Assembly (NCBI GenBank): GCA_029866965.1
Contig: CP123444.1
Location: forward strand, 434,001-498,000
DNA: 64,000 nt
Source: Flavobacteriaceae bacterium YJPT1-3
Lineage (GTDB): Bacteria; Bacteroidota; Bacteroidia; Flavobacteriales; Flavobacteriaceae
Direction: 5' to 3'
The notes under the pieces are model-generated. The model made no database searches. It was not told the DNA's origin and worked only from the letters and a program-made list of their open reading frames with translations. Each line of letters starts with the position of its first letter. The first letter of the stretch is position 1. The position numbers were made by a program, and so were the translations under genes. Of the stretch, positions 17,542 through 26,894 are shown piece after piece.

Positions 17542-18990
17542 ATGGAAAAGATTATAGACGAAAAATTACAGGGAAGCGCACTGGTACGCGAAGGTCAGGC
17601 TACCAACACCAAAAAACTTTTTATCGAAAGTTATGGTTGTCAGATGAACTTTAGCGACAGTGAGATCGTCGCTTCCATTTTGCAAAAGGAGGGCTACAAC
17701 ACCACTTCCAGCCTGGAAGATGCTGATCTGGTCTTGGTGAATACCTGCTCCATCCGAGAAAAAGCAGAACAAACCGTACGTCGTCGCCTGGAAAAATACA
17801 ATGTAGCCAAGCGGTCCAACCCCAACATGAAAGTGGGAGTTTTAGGTTGCATGGCCGAGCGACTGAAGAGTAAATTTCTGGAAGAAGAGAAGATCGTTGA
17901 CCTGGTAGTAGGCCCCGATGCCTATAAAGACCTGCCCAATCTCCTCAACGAGGTAGAAGAAGGGCGTAATGCAGTGAATGTCATTCTCTCCAAAGAAGAA
18001 ACCTATGGTGACATCGCACCGGTACGTTTGCAAACCAATGGTGTATCCGCCTTTGTTTCTATTACCCGGGGCTGCGATAACATGTGTACTTTTTGTGTGG
18101 TCCCCTTCACCCGAGGCCGGGAACGTAGCCGCGACCCGCAAAGCATCCTGGAAGAAGTCAATGACCTGGCCAGCCGGGGCTACAAGGAAGTGACCCTGCT
18201 GGGTCAGAATGTTGACAGCTATTTGTGGTACGGAGGGGGATTGAAGAAAGATTTCGCGAAAGCGAGTCCCATGCAGCAAGCTACGGCCACCAATTTTGCA
18301 CAGTTACTCCGACTTGTGGCTGAAGCCCAGCCCAAAATGCGTATTCGATTCTCGACTTCCAATCCGCAAGACATGACCCTGGATGTGATCGAGGCCATGG
18401 CCGCTTATGAGAATATTTGCAATTACATTCACTTGCCGGTACAGAGTGGAAGCAACAGAATTTTAGAGGCCATGAATCGTCAGCATACGCGGGAAGAGTA
18501 TATGGAGCTGATCGACAACATTCGCAAACTCATTCCTGACTGCGGGATTAGCCAGGACATGATCACCGGATTTCCCGGAGAAACGGAAGAAGACCATCAG
18601 CAAACCCTCGAGCTTATGGAGTATGTCAAATACGACTATGGCTTTATGTTTGCCTATTCCGAACGGCCCGGCACCATGGCTGCTCGCAAACTGGAGGATG
18701 ACGTGCCCTTGGAAGTCAAAAAACGCCGACTCGCAGAGGTCATCGCTTTGCAGCAAGAACATTCCCATTACCACACCAAACAACAAGTTGGGAAAACCAT
18801 CGAGATTCTCATCGAAAAAGAATCCAAGAAGAACCCTAACGAGTGGAGTGGTCGAAATACCCAGAATACCGTAGCCGTATTCCCCAAAGAGCACTATAAA
18901 GTGGGCGATTATGTGATGGTCAAGATCAATGCTTGTACCTCAGCGACCTTACTGGGAGAAGCCGTTGGCTACAGTCCGAATAACGAATAA
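17542..18990 (+). CDS. miaB: tRNA-2-methylthio-N6-dimethylallyladenosine synthase
   Basis: Radical-SAM methylthiotransferase acting on i6A37 of tRNAs that read UNN codons. In order: an N-terminal MTTase domain with three cluster Cys ([26 protein letters not shown]), the radical-SAM motif [12 protein letters not shown] with CxxxCxxC, and a C-terminal TRAM domain (IEILIEKES to GEAVGYS). I chose MEKIIDEK at 17542 from the promoter position and the usual flavobacterial N-terminus; an upstream in-frame ATG is at 17515. A partial palindrome copy (TTTCGCGAAAGC at 18252) lies inside. The sigma-54 regulator gene follows 45 bases after the stop. Confidence 0.95.
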   Translation: MEKIIDEKLQGSALVREGQATNTKKLFIESYGCQMNFSDSEIVASILQKEGYNTTSSLEDADLVLVNTCSIREKAEQTVRRRLEKYNVAKRSNPNMKVGVLGCMAERLKSKFLEEEKIVDLVVGPDAYKDLPNLLNEVEEGRNAVNVILSKEETYGDIAPVRLQTNGVSAFVSITRGCDNMCTFCVVPFTRGRERSRDPQSILEEVNDLASRGYKEVTLLGQNVDSYLWYGGGLKKDFAKASPMQQATATNFAQLLRLVAEAQPKMRIRFSTSNPQDMTLDVIEAMAAYENICNYIHLPVQSGSNRILEAMNRQHTREEYMELIDNIRKLIPDCGISQDMITGFPGETEEDHQQTLELMEYVKYDYGFMFAYSERPGTMAARKLEDDVPLEVKKRRLAEVIALQQEHSHYHTKQQVGKTIEILIEKESKKNPNEWSGRNTQNTVAVFPKEHYKVGDYVMVKINACTSATLLGEAVGYSPNNE

Positions 18991-19017
18991 AATTGAAGTC
19001 GGCGCTGCCTTGGTCAC

Positions 19018-19031
19018 GCCTTCGCGAAAGC
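19018..19031. repeat. Palindrome, one-mismatch copy, before sigma-54 regulator
   Basis: GCCTTCGCGAAAGC differs from the 14-base palindrome at one base. It lies in the short gap between miaB and the next gene and ends four bases before the ATG at 19036. Confidence 0.75.
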
Positions 19032-19035
19032 AACT

Positions 19036-20295
19036 ATGGAATCCATACAAGCCATTAAACAACGATTTGGAATTATAGGAGATGATCCTAAACTCAATCG
19101 CGCGATCGAAAAAGCGATTCAGGTAGCTCCTACCGATATCTCTGTACTCGTTACCGGTGAAAGCGGCGTAGGAAAAGAAAGTATCCCGCGCATTATTCAC
19201 GCCCTCTCCCACCGTAAACACAATAAATACATCGCGGTCAACTGCGGGGCCATCCCTGAAGGCACTATTGACAGTGAACTGTTTGGTCATGAAAAAGGGG
19301 CCTTTACCGGAGCCACCTCCACCCGAAGCGGTTACTTTGAAGAGGCTGACGGCGGGACCATCTTTTTGGACGAAGTGGGTGAACTCCCCTTGCCCACTCA
19401 GGTGCGACTCTTACGGGTTTTGGAGAACGGAGAATTCTTAAAAGTAGGTTCTTCCAAAACCCAAAAAACCAACGTACGCATAGTGGCGGCCACTAACGTC
19501 AATATGTTTGAGGCCATCAAAAAAGAAAAATTCAGAGAAGATCTGTACTACCGTTTGAGTACGGTGGAGATCAACTTGCCCCCTTTACGGGAACGTAAAG
19601 ACGACATTCATTTGTTGTTTCGGAAATTTGCAGCCGACTTTGCCAATAAATACAAAATGCCGACCATCCGGCTGAGTGATCAAGCCGTAGACTTACTGCT
19701 GAAGTACCGCTGGCGCGGAAATATTCGTCAATTGCGAAATGTGGCCGAGCAAGTCTCGGTACTGGAGGAAAACCGCACCATTGACTATCAGACCCTAAGG
19801 CATTATTTACCGGATGCCGGTGATAATCTGCCTGCCGTGGTGGGTAAAAAACAGGAAAGTGACTTTAGCTCTGAGCGTGAGATCCTGTACAAGGTGCTCT
19901 TTGACATGAAGAGCGATCTCAATGACCTGAAAAAACTCACCATGGAGCTGATGAAAAAGGGGAATACCCAGGATGTTCAGGAAGAGCATGAATCGCTGAT
20001 CAAAAAGATCTACAAAAAAGACGAAGACGATTACGAGACTGCTGAGGAGGTGATGGAAGTACTGCACATTCCGGAGCAGACTACTCCCAAAGCGGTTCCT
20101 CCTGCGCCCGTCAATGACAAATATGATTTTGCAGAGGAGATCGAAGAGGAAGAAACCCTTTCTTTACAAGACAAAGAATTGGAGTTGATCAAAAAATCTC
20201 TTGAACGTCACAGCGGTAAGCGTAAAGCAGCGGCAGCCGAATTAGGAATTAGTGAGCGCACCCTGTACCGAAAAATCAAACAATACGATCTCTAA
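19036..20295 (+). CDS. Sigma-54-dependent activator lacking a receiver domain
   Basis: A 419-residue AAA+ bacterial enhancer-binding protein. It begins almost directly with the AAA+ module: Walker A GESGVGKES (residues 41-49), the sigma-54 contact loop GAFTGA (88-93), Walker B GGTIFLDEVGE (106-116), and an arginine-finger region (FREDLYYRLS). A charged linker of about 120 residues follows. A Fis-type helix-turn-helix closes the protein (SGKRKAAAAELGISERTLYR). There is no N-terminal response-regulator, GAF or PAS domain, so activity is probably controlled by level or by a partner protein. LptE follows 15 bases downstream, so it is in the same transcription unit as envelope genes. Its targets are unknown. 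Confidence 0.9.
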   Translation: MESIQAIKQRFGIIGDDPKLNRAIEKAIQVAPTDISVLVTGESGVGKESIPRIIHALSHRKHNKYIAVNCGAIPEGTIDSELFGHEKGAFTGATSTRSGYFEEADGGTIFLDEVGELPLPTQVRLLRVLENGEFLKVGSSKTQKTNVRIVAATNVNMFEAIKKEKFREDLYYRLSTVEINLPPLRERKDDIHLLFRKFAADFANKYKMPTIRLSDQAVDLLLKYRWRGNIRQLRNVAEQVSVLEENRTIDYQTLRHYLPDAGDNLPAVVGKKQESDFSSEREILYKVLFDMKSDLNDLKKLTMELMKKGNTQDVQEEHESLIKKIYKKDEDDYETAEEVMEVLHIPEQTTPKAVPPAPVNDKYDFAEEIEEEETLSLQDKELELIKKSLERHSGKRKAAAAELGISERTLYRKIKQYDL

Positions 20296-20310
20296 GTAGA
20301 GCCGAAAGAT

Positions 20311-20829
20311 ATGAGTCGATCGAAACCCATTAGCATCGTTTTAGGCATACTGTTACTGGCGTGTGTCCCCACTGCCTGCGGGATCTATTCCTTTAGTGGG
20401 GCTTCCATTCCGGAAGGAGCCAGTACCTTTCAAGTCAATTATTTTCAAAACAACGCGCCATTGGTCGAGCCCGGTCTGGAGCGGGATTTCACCTTTGCCC
20501 TACAGGACCTCATTCAGGATCAGACCAGCCTCACATTGACCACCAGTGGCGGAGACCTCATCTACGAAGGAGAGATCGTTGAATATTTTGTGGCTCCGCA
20601 AACCGCCACTTCACAGAATACAGCCGCCCAAAGTCGGTTGACCATAACGATTAATGTACGCTACATCAATACCTTGAATCCGGACGATGATTTTGAACGC
20701 CGCTTTTCCTTTTTTTCCGATTACCCGGGCACCAATCAATTGACCGGGGCCCAACTGGATGCTGCGGTTGAGGAAATTTTTGAACGGATCACTCAGGATA
20801 TATTTAACGCGTCACTCGCCAACTGGTAG
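20311..20829 (+). CDS. lptE: LPS assembly lipoprotein LptE
   Basis: A 172-residue outer-membrane lipoprotein: signal peptide with lipobox near residue 23 (VPTACG), then the Bacteroidota LptE pattern GIYSFSGASIPEG and a mixed alpha/beta domain (LTLTTSGGDLIYEGEIVEY, ITINVRYINTLNPDDDF). LptE plugs the LptD barrel that inserts LPS into the outer leaflet. It follows the sigma-54 regulator by 15 bases and precedes the TPR gene by two. The assignment rests on pattern and context, since LptE sequences are weakly conserved. Confidence 0.8.
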   Translation: MSRSKPISIVLGILLLACVPTACGIYSFSGASIPEGASTFQVNYFQNNAPLVEPGLERDFTFALQDLIQDQTSLTLTTSGGDLIYEGEIVEYFVAPQTATSQNTAAQSRLTITINVRYINTLNPDDDFERRFSFFSDYPGTNQLTGAQLDAAVEEIFERITQDIFNASLANW

Positions 20830-20831
20830 TC

Positions 20832-21734
20832 ATGAAAAAGGAAACCTTCATTCGCTTACTGGAGCATCCTCAAAACATCAACGAGGAACAGACCAAAGCG
20901 TTGGTGACGGTCATCGATCAGTTTCCTTACTTTCAACCCGCGCGCTCCTTATACCTCAAGGGCTTAAAGAATCAGGACAGCTTTATCTATAACGCCCAGC
21001 TCAAAACGACAGCCGCCTACACGGTAGATCGGTCCATCCTCTTTGAATACATCACTTCGGATGAGTTCATGCAGAATGAGATCAGCGATCAGATCAAAAG
21101 GCAGGAAGCACGCTTAAGAGCCATTGAAGTGCACGAAGCCCAGGATGTCTCCGGTCAGGTAGAACGCGAAGAATTGGCCAAGGCCAATCAGGTCTTAGAC
21201 CCGCAGCTGTTTGTTAAAAAACCCAATTCAGACACCACCCCGGAACCCAAACCCAAAAGTCCGGAGGAGCAGTTAAATATGGGAAAGCCCATTCCCTTCA
21301 ATAAAAAAGAAACCCATTCTTTTTTTGAATGGTTGTCCATTACCCGACCTAAACCCATAGATCGTTCTTCCCAAAAGCAGGAGACCTCAAGTACAGAAGA
21401 AGTTTCAGAAGCAGAACAGGAGGAGGCTAGTGCTGCAGAGGAGAGCAAGGCACGCAGACAACAATTGATCGATCAATTCATCAGCAATACGCCTAAAATC
21501 GTTCCTGCGGCCGACCGTTCTGCTCCTCCCAAGAAGCCCCTGGAATTTCCGGAGCCCCCCGCTGAAAGCCTAATGACAGAGACCCTGGCACGGGTGTATT
21601 TAGAACAAAAAAACTATAAAAAAGCCAAGCAGGCGTATCGAATTTTAAGTTTGAAATATCCGGAAAAAAGTGGTTTCTTTGCAGACCAAATTCGCGCCGT
21701 AGAGCAAATTCAAGAAAAGCATAAGAACACATGA
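20832..21734 (+). CDS. TPR-containing protein between lptE and secG
   Basis: A 300-residue protein without a signal peptide. The N-terminal half is helical and conserved-looking (LLEHPQNINEEQTKALVTVI, FPYFQPARSLYLKGLKNQDS). The middle is a low-complexity Pro/Glu/Ser-rich linker (about 130-230). One tetratricopeptide-like helical pair lies at the end (ETLARVYLEQKNYKKAKQAY). The function is not known to me. Its stop overlaps the secG start (ATGA), so the two are translationally coupled. Confidence 0.75.
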   Translation: MKKETFIRLLEHPQNINEEQTKALVTVIDQFPYFQPARSLYLKGLKNQDSFIYNAQLKTTAAYTVDRSILFEYITSDEFMQNEISDQIKRQEARLRAIEVHEAQDVSGQVEREELAKANQVLDPQLFVKKPNSDTTPEPKPKSPEEQLNMGKPIPFNKKETHSFFEWLSITRPKPIDRSSQKQETSSTEEVSEAEQEEASAAEESKARRQQLIDQFISNTPKIVPAADRSAPPKKPLEFPEPPAESLMTETLARVYLEQKNYKKAKQAYRILSLKYPEKSGFFADQIRAVEQIQEKHKNT

Positions 21735-22093
21735 GTACTTTTTTAATATTTCTGATTCTAATCATCATCGTGGCCTTTCTATTGGTCGTCGTGATCATGG
21801 TACAAAATCCTAAAGGTGGCGGACTGTCTTCTTCTTTTGGAGGAGGAGGTACGCAGCAACTGGGCGGCGTTCAAAAGACCACCGACTTTCTCGACAAAAG
21901 TACCTGGACTTTAGCCACGCTATTGTTGGTACTGGTTTTATTGAGCAACGTGACCATCTTTGGTGGCGGACCGCAAAGCGAGTCCAAGGTGATCGATGAG
22001 AATGCCGTGGAAGATGCCACTCCGGTACAAATCCCGGCCACCACTGAGGAGACCACAGCTCCTGCAACAACTAGCGACAGTCTGTCAAATTAA
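21731..22093 (+). CDS. secG: Preprotein translocase subunit SecG
   Basis: A 120-residue auxiliary subunit of SecYEG. Two membrane helices (residues 2-23 and about 58-78) are joined by the signature VVIMVQNPKGGGLSSSFGG. The C-terminal tail is longer than in E. coli SecG and rich in Thr/Ala/Glu, common in Bacteroidota. The start overlaps the preceding stop by four bases, and a terminator follows 23 bases after the stop. Confidence 0.93.
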   Translation: MSTFLIFLILIIIVAFLLVVVIMVQNPKGGGLSSSFGGGGTQQLGGVQKTTDFLDKSTWTLATLLLVLVLLSNVTIFGGGPQSESKVIDENAVEDATPVQIPATTEETTAPATTSDSLSN

Positions 22094-22115
22094 CGCTGTC
22101 AAACGAAGAGCTTTA

Positions 22116-22146
22116 GGCCGATTCTCACGAATCGGTCTTTTTTTGT
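22116..22146 (+). terminator. Rho-independent terminator after secG
   Basis: Stem AGGCCGATT/AATCGGTCT with a six-base loop and a run of T, ending the transcript that contains the sigma-54 regulator, lptE, the TPR gene and secG. Confidence 0.8.
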
Positions 22147-22237
22147 GCAATTTTGTCAGACCCTTTGCCATGGCACACTTTTCGTCACTATGCACCCGTA
22201 ACTTTTATTACTAATAACTAAAAAATAAAACTAGACA

Positions 22238-22513
22238 ATGGCATTGAACATTAAACCACTAGCAGACCGTGTCTTGATCGAGCCCGTGCCGGCTGAAACC
22301 AAGACCGCATCAGGACTCTACATTCCCGATTCCGCTAAAGAAAAGCAGCAAAAAGGCAAAGTAGTAGCGGTAGGATCTGGCACAAAAGACCATAAAATGA
22401 CCGTCAAAGAAGGTGATATGGTACTCTATGGTAAGTATGCCGGGACTGAAATAAAATTAGACGGAACCGACTATATGATCATGCGCGAAGATGACATCCT
22501 AGCGATCGTATAA
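22238..22513 (+). CDS. groES: Co-chaperonin GroES
   Basis: A 91-residue 10-kDa chaperonin cap. It has the family start [20 protein letters not shown], the mobile loop ([16 protein letters not shown]), and the C-terminal [12 protein letters not shown] strand. It lies 103 bases before groEL in the usual order. I see no CIRCE operator (TTAGCACTC-N9-GAGTGCTAA) upstream, so heat-shock control by HrcA is not indicated. Confidence 0.97.
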   Translation: MALNIKPLADRVLIEPVPAETKTASGLYIPDSAKEKQQKGKVVAVGSGTKDHKMTVKEGDMVLYGKYAGTEIKLDGTDYMIMREDDILAIV

Positions 22514-22571
22514 GGTTCTTCATTCACTCGCGCTGATCTTCTTCAGCGCAACTCAAAACAACATTTTTTAA

Positions 22572-24254
<1,683 letters not shown>

Positions 24255-24275
24255 TAGACCGTTTAGGTAAATTAG

Positions 24276-24310
24276 AAAATCCGCTCCTCAGGGAGCGGAT
24301 TTTTTGTTTT
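24276..24310 (+). terminator. Rho-independent terminator after groEL
   Basis: Twelve-base-pair stem AAAATCCGCTCC/GGGAGCGGATTT with a three-base loop and a T run. Confidence 0.88.
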
Positions 24311-24328
24311 ATTCAAAATGTCCACAAT

Positions 24329-24362
24329 AAAAAAGCCATCAGTACTGATGGCTTTCTTTTTT
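24329..24362. terminator. Bidirectional terminator between groEL and the mini-protein gene
   Basis: A perfect 22-base palindrome (AAGCCATCAGT and its complement) has an A run on one side and a T run on the other, so it can stop transcription both ways. It mainly serves the minus-strand 27-residue gene that ends at 24398. Confidence 0.8.
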
Positions 24363-24397
24363 ATAGTGCGATCTCCGCGAAGGAGACCAGAAGCAAA

Positions 24398-24481
24398 TTA
24401 CTTCTTCTTAGCAGTAGCTTGCGGAGCTTTTTTAGCCATAGTTTTGGCTTTAGGCTTGCTGATTTGCTTTTGTGTTCCCAT
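24398..24481 (-). CDS. 27-residue Lys/Ala-rich basic mini-protein
   Basis: A short frame ATG to TAA of 28 codons. It starts MGTQKQISKPKAKTMAKKAP and ends QATAKKK. Ten of 27 residues are Lys and there are no acidic residues. The composition resembles histone-H1-like or ribosome-associated tails and the C-terminal tail of TopA in this window. It sits alone between groEL and the membrane-protein gene at 24571, about 90 bases after that gene's stop, and is followed 36 bases later by a strong hairpin terminator. This supports a real transcription unit. The gene is too short for normal gene calling. Function unknown; nucleic-acid binding is inferred from charge only. Confidence 0.6.
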   Translation of the reverse strand: MGTQKQISKPKAKTMAKKAPQATAKKK

Positions 24482-24570
24482 GTTGATACAGGATTTAAAT
24501 TCCTAGTAAATGTAGTTTAGATTGGAATCGGTCGTAGCTACTTTGGCTATGATTTAACTAAAATTTTCTT

Positions 24571-24780
24571 CTATTTTTTTCTACGAATATACTGCAAGGC
24601 AGAAAGGATAATCAGGAGGATTAAAATGGGCAGAATGATCATCAGGTCGATGCGTAAGGTGGCCTGCCCCGGGTGCTCCCCGGCAAACTGCTGAACGTTC
24701 TTCTCCCAGACCATGTACAAGACCAACACCACTACCGTGGCGATCTGCGTCATGGTCCAACCTCCCTTCTTCTCCTTCAA
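24571..24780 (-). CDS. Small membrane protein in the xrtF gene group
   Basis: A 69-residue protein if the TTG at 24780 is used (MKEKKGGWTMTQ), or 60 residues from the ATG at 24753. The latter is preceded by a GGGAGG ribosome-binding-like stretch. An N-terminal hydrophobic segment (IATVVVLVLYMVW) is followed by a short polar loop (EHPGQATLRID), a second hydrophobic helix (LMIILPILILLIILSAL) and a basic end YIRRKK. A C-terminal helix followed by a basic cluster is also the layout of exosortase sorting signals. The gene is three bases after the DUF3347 lipoprotein gene. Function unknown. Confidence 0.7.
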   Translation of the reverse strand: MKEKKGGWTMTQIATVVVLVLYMVWEKNVQQFAGEHPGQATLRIDLMIILPILILLIILSALQYIRRKK

Positions 24781-24783
24781 AAC

Positions 24784-25323
24784 TTAAGGTTTGATTTTGC
24801 GATCTACGGCTCCGCAGCTGAGCATCTGATCTCCAAAATAGGGATTGCGGATCTCCGAAGCATTAGACAACCAGTATCCGCCCTGCCCGGAAAAGGCCAT
24901 GGGACAAAACTGATAATACAAGGTACCCTCTGTAATATTTGCCTCGACCAACGTCAGCATCGCTGCCGTCAGATCGCTAAAGGCCTCCCGCTGGGTGTTC
25001 ACATCGGTCGTTTGCGCGATCGCCTGAGCCGGACTCATCAACGATTCATTGGCTGGCTGCCCTTCCACTTGTTCCAATAGCGCAGCCGCGTAGGTCTGGG
25101 CCTCCTTGCCGTTGGTATTGACCAAAGCCGTCTTAATCAAATTGTATTGGTTGTAGAGACGGGCCACCGTACTGTCAGAAAAAGTAGCCTTTAAAGGTGC
25201 CGATTGTTCATTCAGGGCTGCTTGCTTTTTGGATTGCGGAGCCTCCTTGGTTTCCGGAGCTTGTTCATTCTTACAACTCATGACCACTACAGCCAAAAGC
25301 AGGATATATCCGAGTTTTTTCAT
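24784..25323 (-). CDS. DUF3347-type lipoprotein
   Basis: About 179 residues. Start chosen at MKKLGYILLLAVVVMSCKN, which gives a clean lipoprotein signal with Cys17; the frame is open to 25356. A charged linker is followed by a helical domain. The C-terminal region YYQFCPMAFSGQGGYWLSNA with NPYFGDQMLSCG matches the DUF3347 pattern, found alone or fused to metal-efflux adaptors and thought to bind metal through its Cys/Met/His residues. It is the third gene of the xrtF group. Confidence 0.75.
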   Translation of the reverse strand: MKKLGYILLLAVVVMSCKNEQAPETKEAPQSKKQAALNEQSAPLKATFSDSTVARLYNQYNLIKTALVNTNGKEAQTYAAALLEQVEGQPANESLMSPAQAIAQTTDVNTQREAFSDLTAAMLTLVEANITEGTLYYQFCPMAFSGQGGYWLSNASEIRNPYFGDQMLSCGAVDRKIKP

Positions 25324-25356
25324 GAATCTTATTTTGGACAAAGGTACAATACCCAC

Positions 25357-25785
25357 TTATTTCGACTGGCGTTTGTAATAATAAAAGGCAGGCAGCAATA
25401 AGAGAATGAAAAGGGGATGTATCAAAAACCGCCGCACATAGAACAGGCTCATAAATTCCTGTTCGGAAGTCTGGAGCAAGACCACAAAAACGGAAAAGAG
25501 CAGTACAAAAAGGATTCCGTACAATAGTGCAGCGAAAGTGATGATGCCCCGTTCTTCAAAGGCCACCCACAGGATGAGTAAGGAGATCAGGCTATTGATC
25601 GTAAATCGAAAAAAGAGATGCAGCAAGAATTTGGGATAATTTATTTCGGGAAGGGCCTGATTCAGAAAATTGCCCTTAAAGAATTCGGTGAGGGGGTCGT
25701 AGAAGAGTACGCTTTCGCGAAAGCGTATAAACGCCAAAAGTATAAACAGCAAAACGATCACCAGAATGCGAAAGGATGTTTTCAT
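25357..25785 (-). CDS. Exosortase F system-associated membrane protein
   Basis: A 142-residue integral membrane protein with four hydrophobic segments (about 5-22, 55-77, 83-103 and 122-137). The small protein encoded next to xrtF in flavobacteria has this size and layout (start FRILVIVLLFILLAFIRF, later INSLISLLILWVAFEERGII). Its ATG overlaps the xrtF stop by four bases, so translation is coupled. Its role in exosortase action is unknown. One exact palindrome copy lies in the N-terminal part and encodes RFRES. Confidence 0.85.
   Translation of the reverse strand: MKTSFRILVIVLLFILLAFIRFRESVLFYDPLTEFFKGNFLNQALPEINYPKFLLHLFFRFTINSLISLLILWVAFEERGIITFAALLYGILFVLLFSVFVVLLQTSEQEFMSLFYVRRFLIHPLFILLLLPAFYYYKRQSK
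25711..25724. repeat. GCTTTCGCGAAAGC palindrome, exact copy 3
   Basis: Perfect 14-base palindrome inside the XrtF-associated gene, read in the frame that gives RFRES, a different phase from the AFAKA copies. Confidence 0.9.
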
Positions 25786-26327
25786 GGGGATTCGTTTTTA
25801 GTGAATCGACGCACCCAATACACCCACAGTAAAAACACGAAGCCATAGATGATGGCCGGAAATAGGGTGCCGTGTAAAAACTCGGTGTGGTCCGGATAGC
25901 GGTACAAGGCCACGCTGAGCAGGGCGATCCTCCCAATATTGACTACAAAGATGGCCAGGGCGCCCAGCCCTATAAACACCAAGGTGCTTTTCCAGCCGTT
26001 CCAAAAAGCAAGCACAAAGGCGCTAAACAATACAATTATGCTCAGGGCATTGCACCCTTCAATGATGATGGCCAGGTATTTCCCCTCCAGATACAGGTCC
26101 ATGGCCGCTACCGTGGTGCTCGGGATTACCCTTGCGGTATATCCAAAAAACTGCAGCAGGGCTTCACTGGACTGGGCCACAACATAGGTGACCGGATCGG
26201 GCGGATACAGGTCAGAACGGAAGAAATGGAGATAGGCACGATAAAGTACAGTAAGGACTAAATAACTGCCCAAAAACGTAAGGATAAATTGAAGGACCGA
26301 CTTATATTTGCCGAAGCTTGAAAACAA
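25782..26327 (-). CDS. xrtF: Exosortase family protein XrtF
   Basis: A 181-residue multi-pass membrane protease/transpeptidase. The three family catalytic residues are visible: Cys92 in IIEGCNALS, Arg133 in VNIGRIALL and His152 in EFLHGTLFP. Exosortases cut proteins at a C-terminal motif-helix-basic tripartite signal in the cytoplasmic membrane. The gene is the first of a four-gene minus-strand group (xrtF, associated protein, DUF3347 lipoprotein, small membrane protein) and is divergent from the GAF gene, with 38 bases between starts. The XrtF substrate is, to my knowledge, not established. Confidence 0.9.
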   Translation of the reverse strand: MFSSFGKYKSVLQFILTFLGSYLVLTVLYRAYLHFFRSDLYPPDPVTYVVAQSSEALLQFFGYTARVIPSTTVAAMDLYLEGKYLAIIIEGCNALSIIVLFSAFVLAFWNGWKSTLVFIGLGALAIFVVNIGRIALLSVALYRYPDHTEFLHGTLFPAIIYGFVFLLWVYWVRRFTKNESP

Positions 26328-26365
26328 AAAAATCGCTTTAGTTAGCCCCTAAAATACACCAATTA

Positions 26366-26830
26366 ATGGCATTTGATCAATTAAAAAATAAAGTAAGTGA
26401 AGTGCTGGACAATTCAGCGCTAAGCGTAGACCACCGTATGAACTTAGTCTGTGAGTTGTTACGCAAAAACGTGGACTATTACGATTGGGTGGGGTTTTAC
26501 TTCAGAAATGGGGACAAAGAAGAACTCAAATTGCGCGCCTTTTCCGGAGCTCCCACAGAACACACCATCATTCCTTTTGGCAAAGGGATCTGTGGTCAGG
26601 TGGCGATCAGCAATGAGAACTTCGTGGTTCCCGATGTAGAAGCGCAGGACAACTATATTTCCTGCAACATCAATGTCAAATCAGAGATCGTGATCCCACT
26701 CTTTGTCGATGGTAAAAATATTGGGCAGATCGATATTGATTCAGACACTCCAGATCCCTTTACAGAAGCTGACGAGCAGTTTTTAGAGTGGGTAAACCAG
26801 GAAGTAGCTGAGATTTTGGAGCAGGCATAA
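26366..26830 (+). CDS. GAF-domain protein, free methionine-(R)-sulfoxide reductase-like
   Basis: A 154-residue single GAF domain. The pattern GKGICGQVAI and YISCNINVKSEIVIPLF matches fRMsr enzymes, which reduce free Met-R-sulfoxide with thioredoxin. Cys76 and Cys100 are 24 residues apart, the same spacing as the last two of three conserved Cys in E. coli MsrC (94 and 118 as I recall). The first Cys position, ten residues earlier, is His66 here. The enzyme could therefore use a different resolving thiol. Divergent from xrtF. Confidence 0.78.
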   Translation: MAFDQLKNKVSEVLDNSALSVDHRMNLVCELLRKNVDYYDWVGFYFRNGDKEELKLRAFSGAPTEHTIIPFGKGICGQVAISNENFVVPDVEAQDNYISCNINVKSEIVIPLFVDGKNIGQIDIDSDTPDPFTEADEQFLEWVNQEVAEILEQA

Positions 26831-26894
26831 TGACTCAGAGTAAACGTCAGCTCCTTGATCATTAAGTCATTCATTCAATAACCCCTTAATTGCC

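Noticed and set aside
22164-22206. Possible groES promoter with TAACTTTT as -7 box
   Set aside because: Two weak elements with a spacer of 16 or 31 bases; not close enough to the consensus to call.
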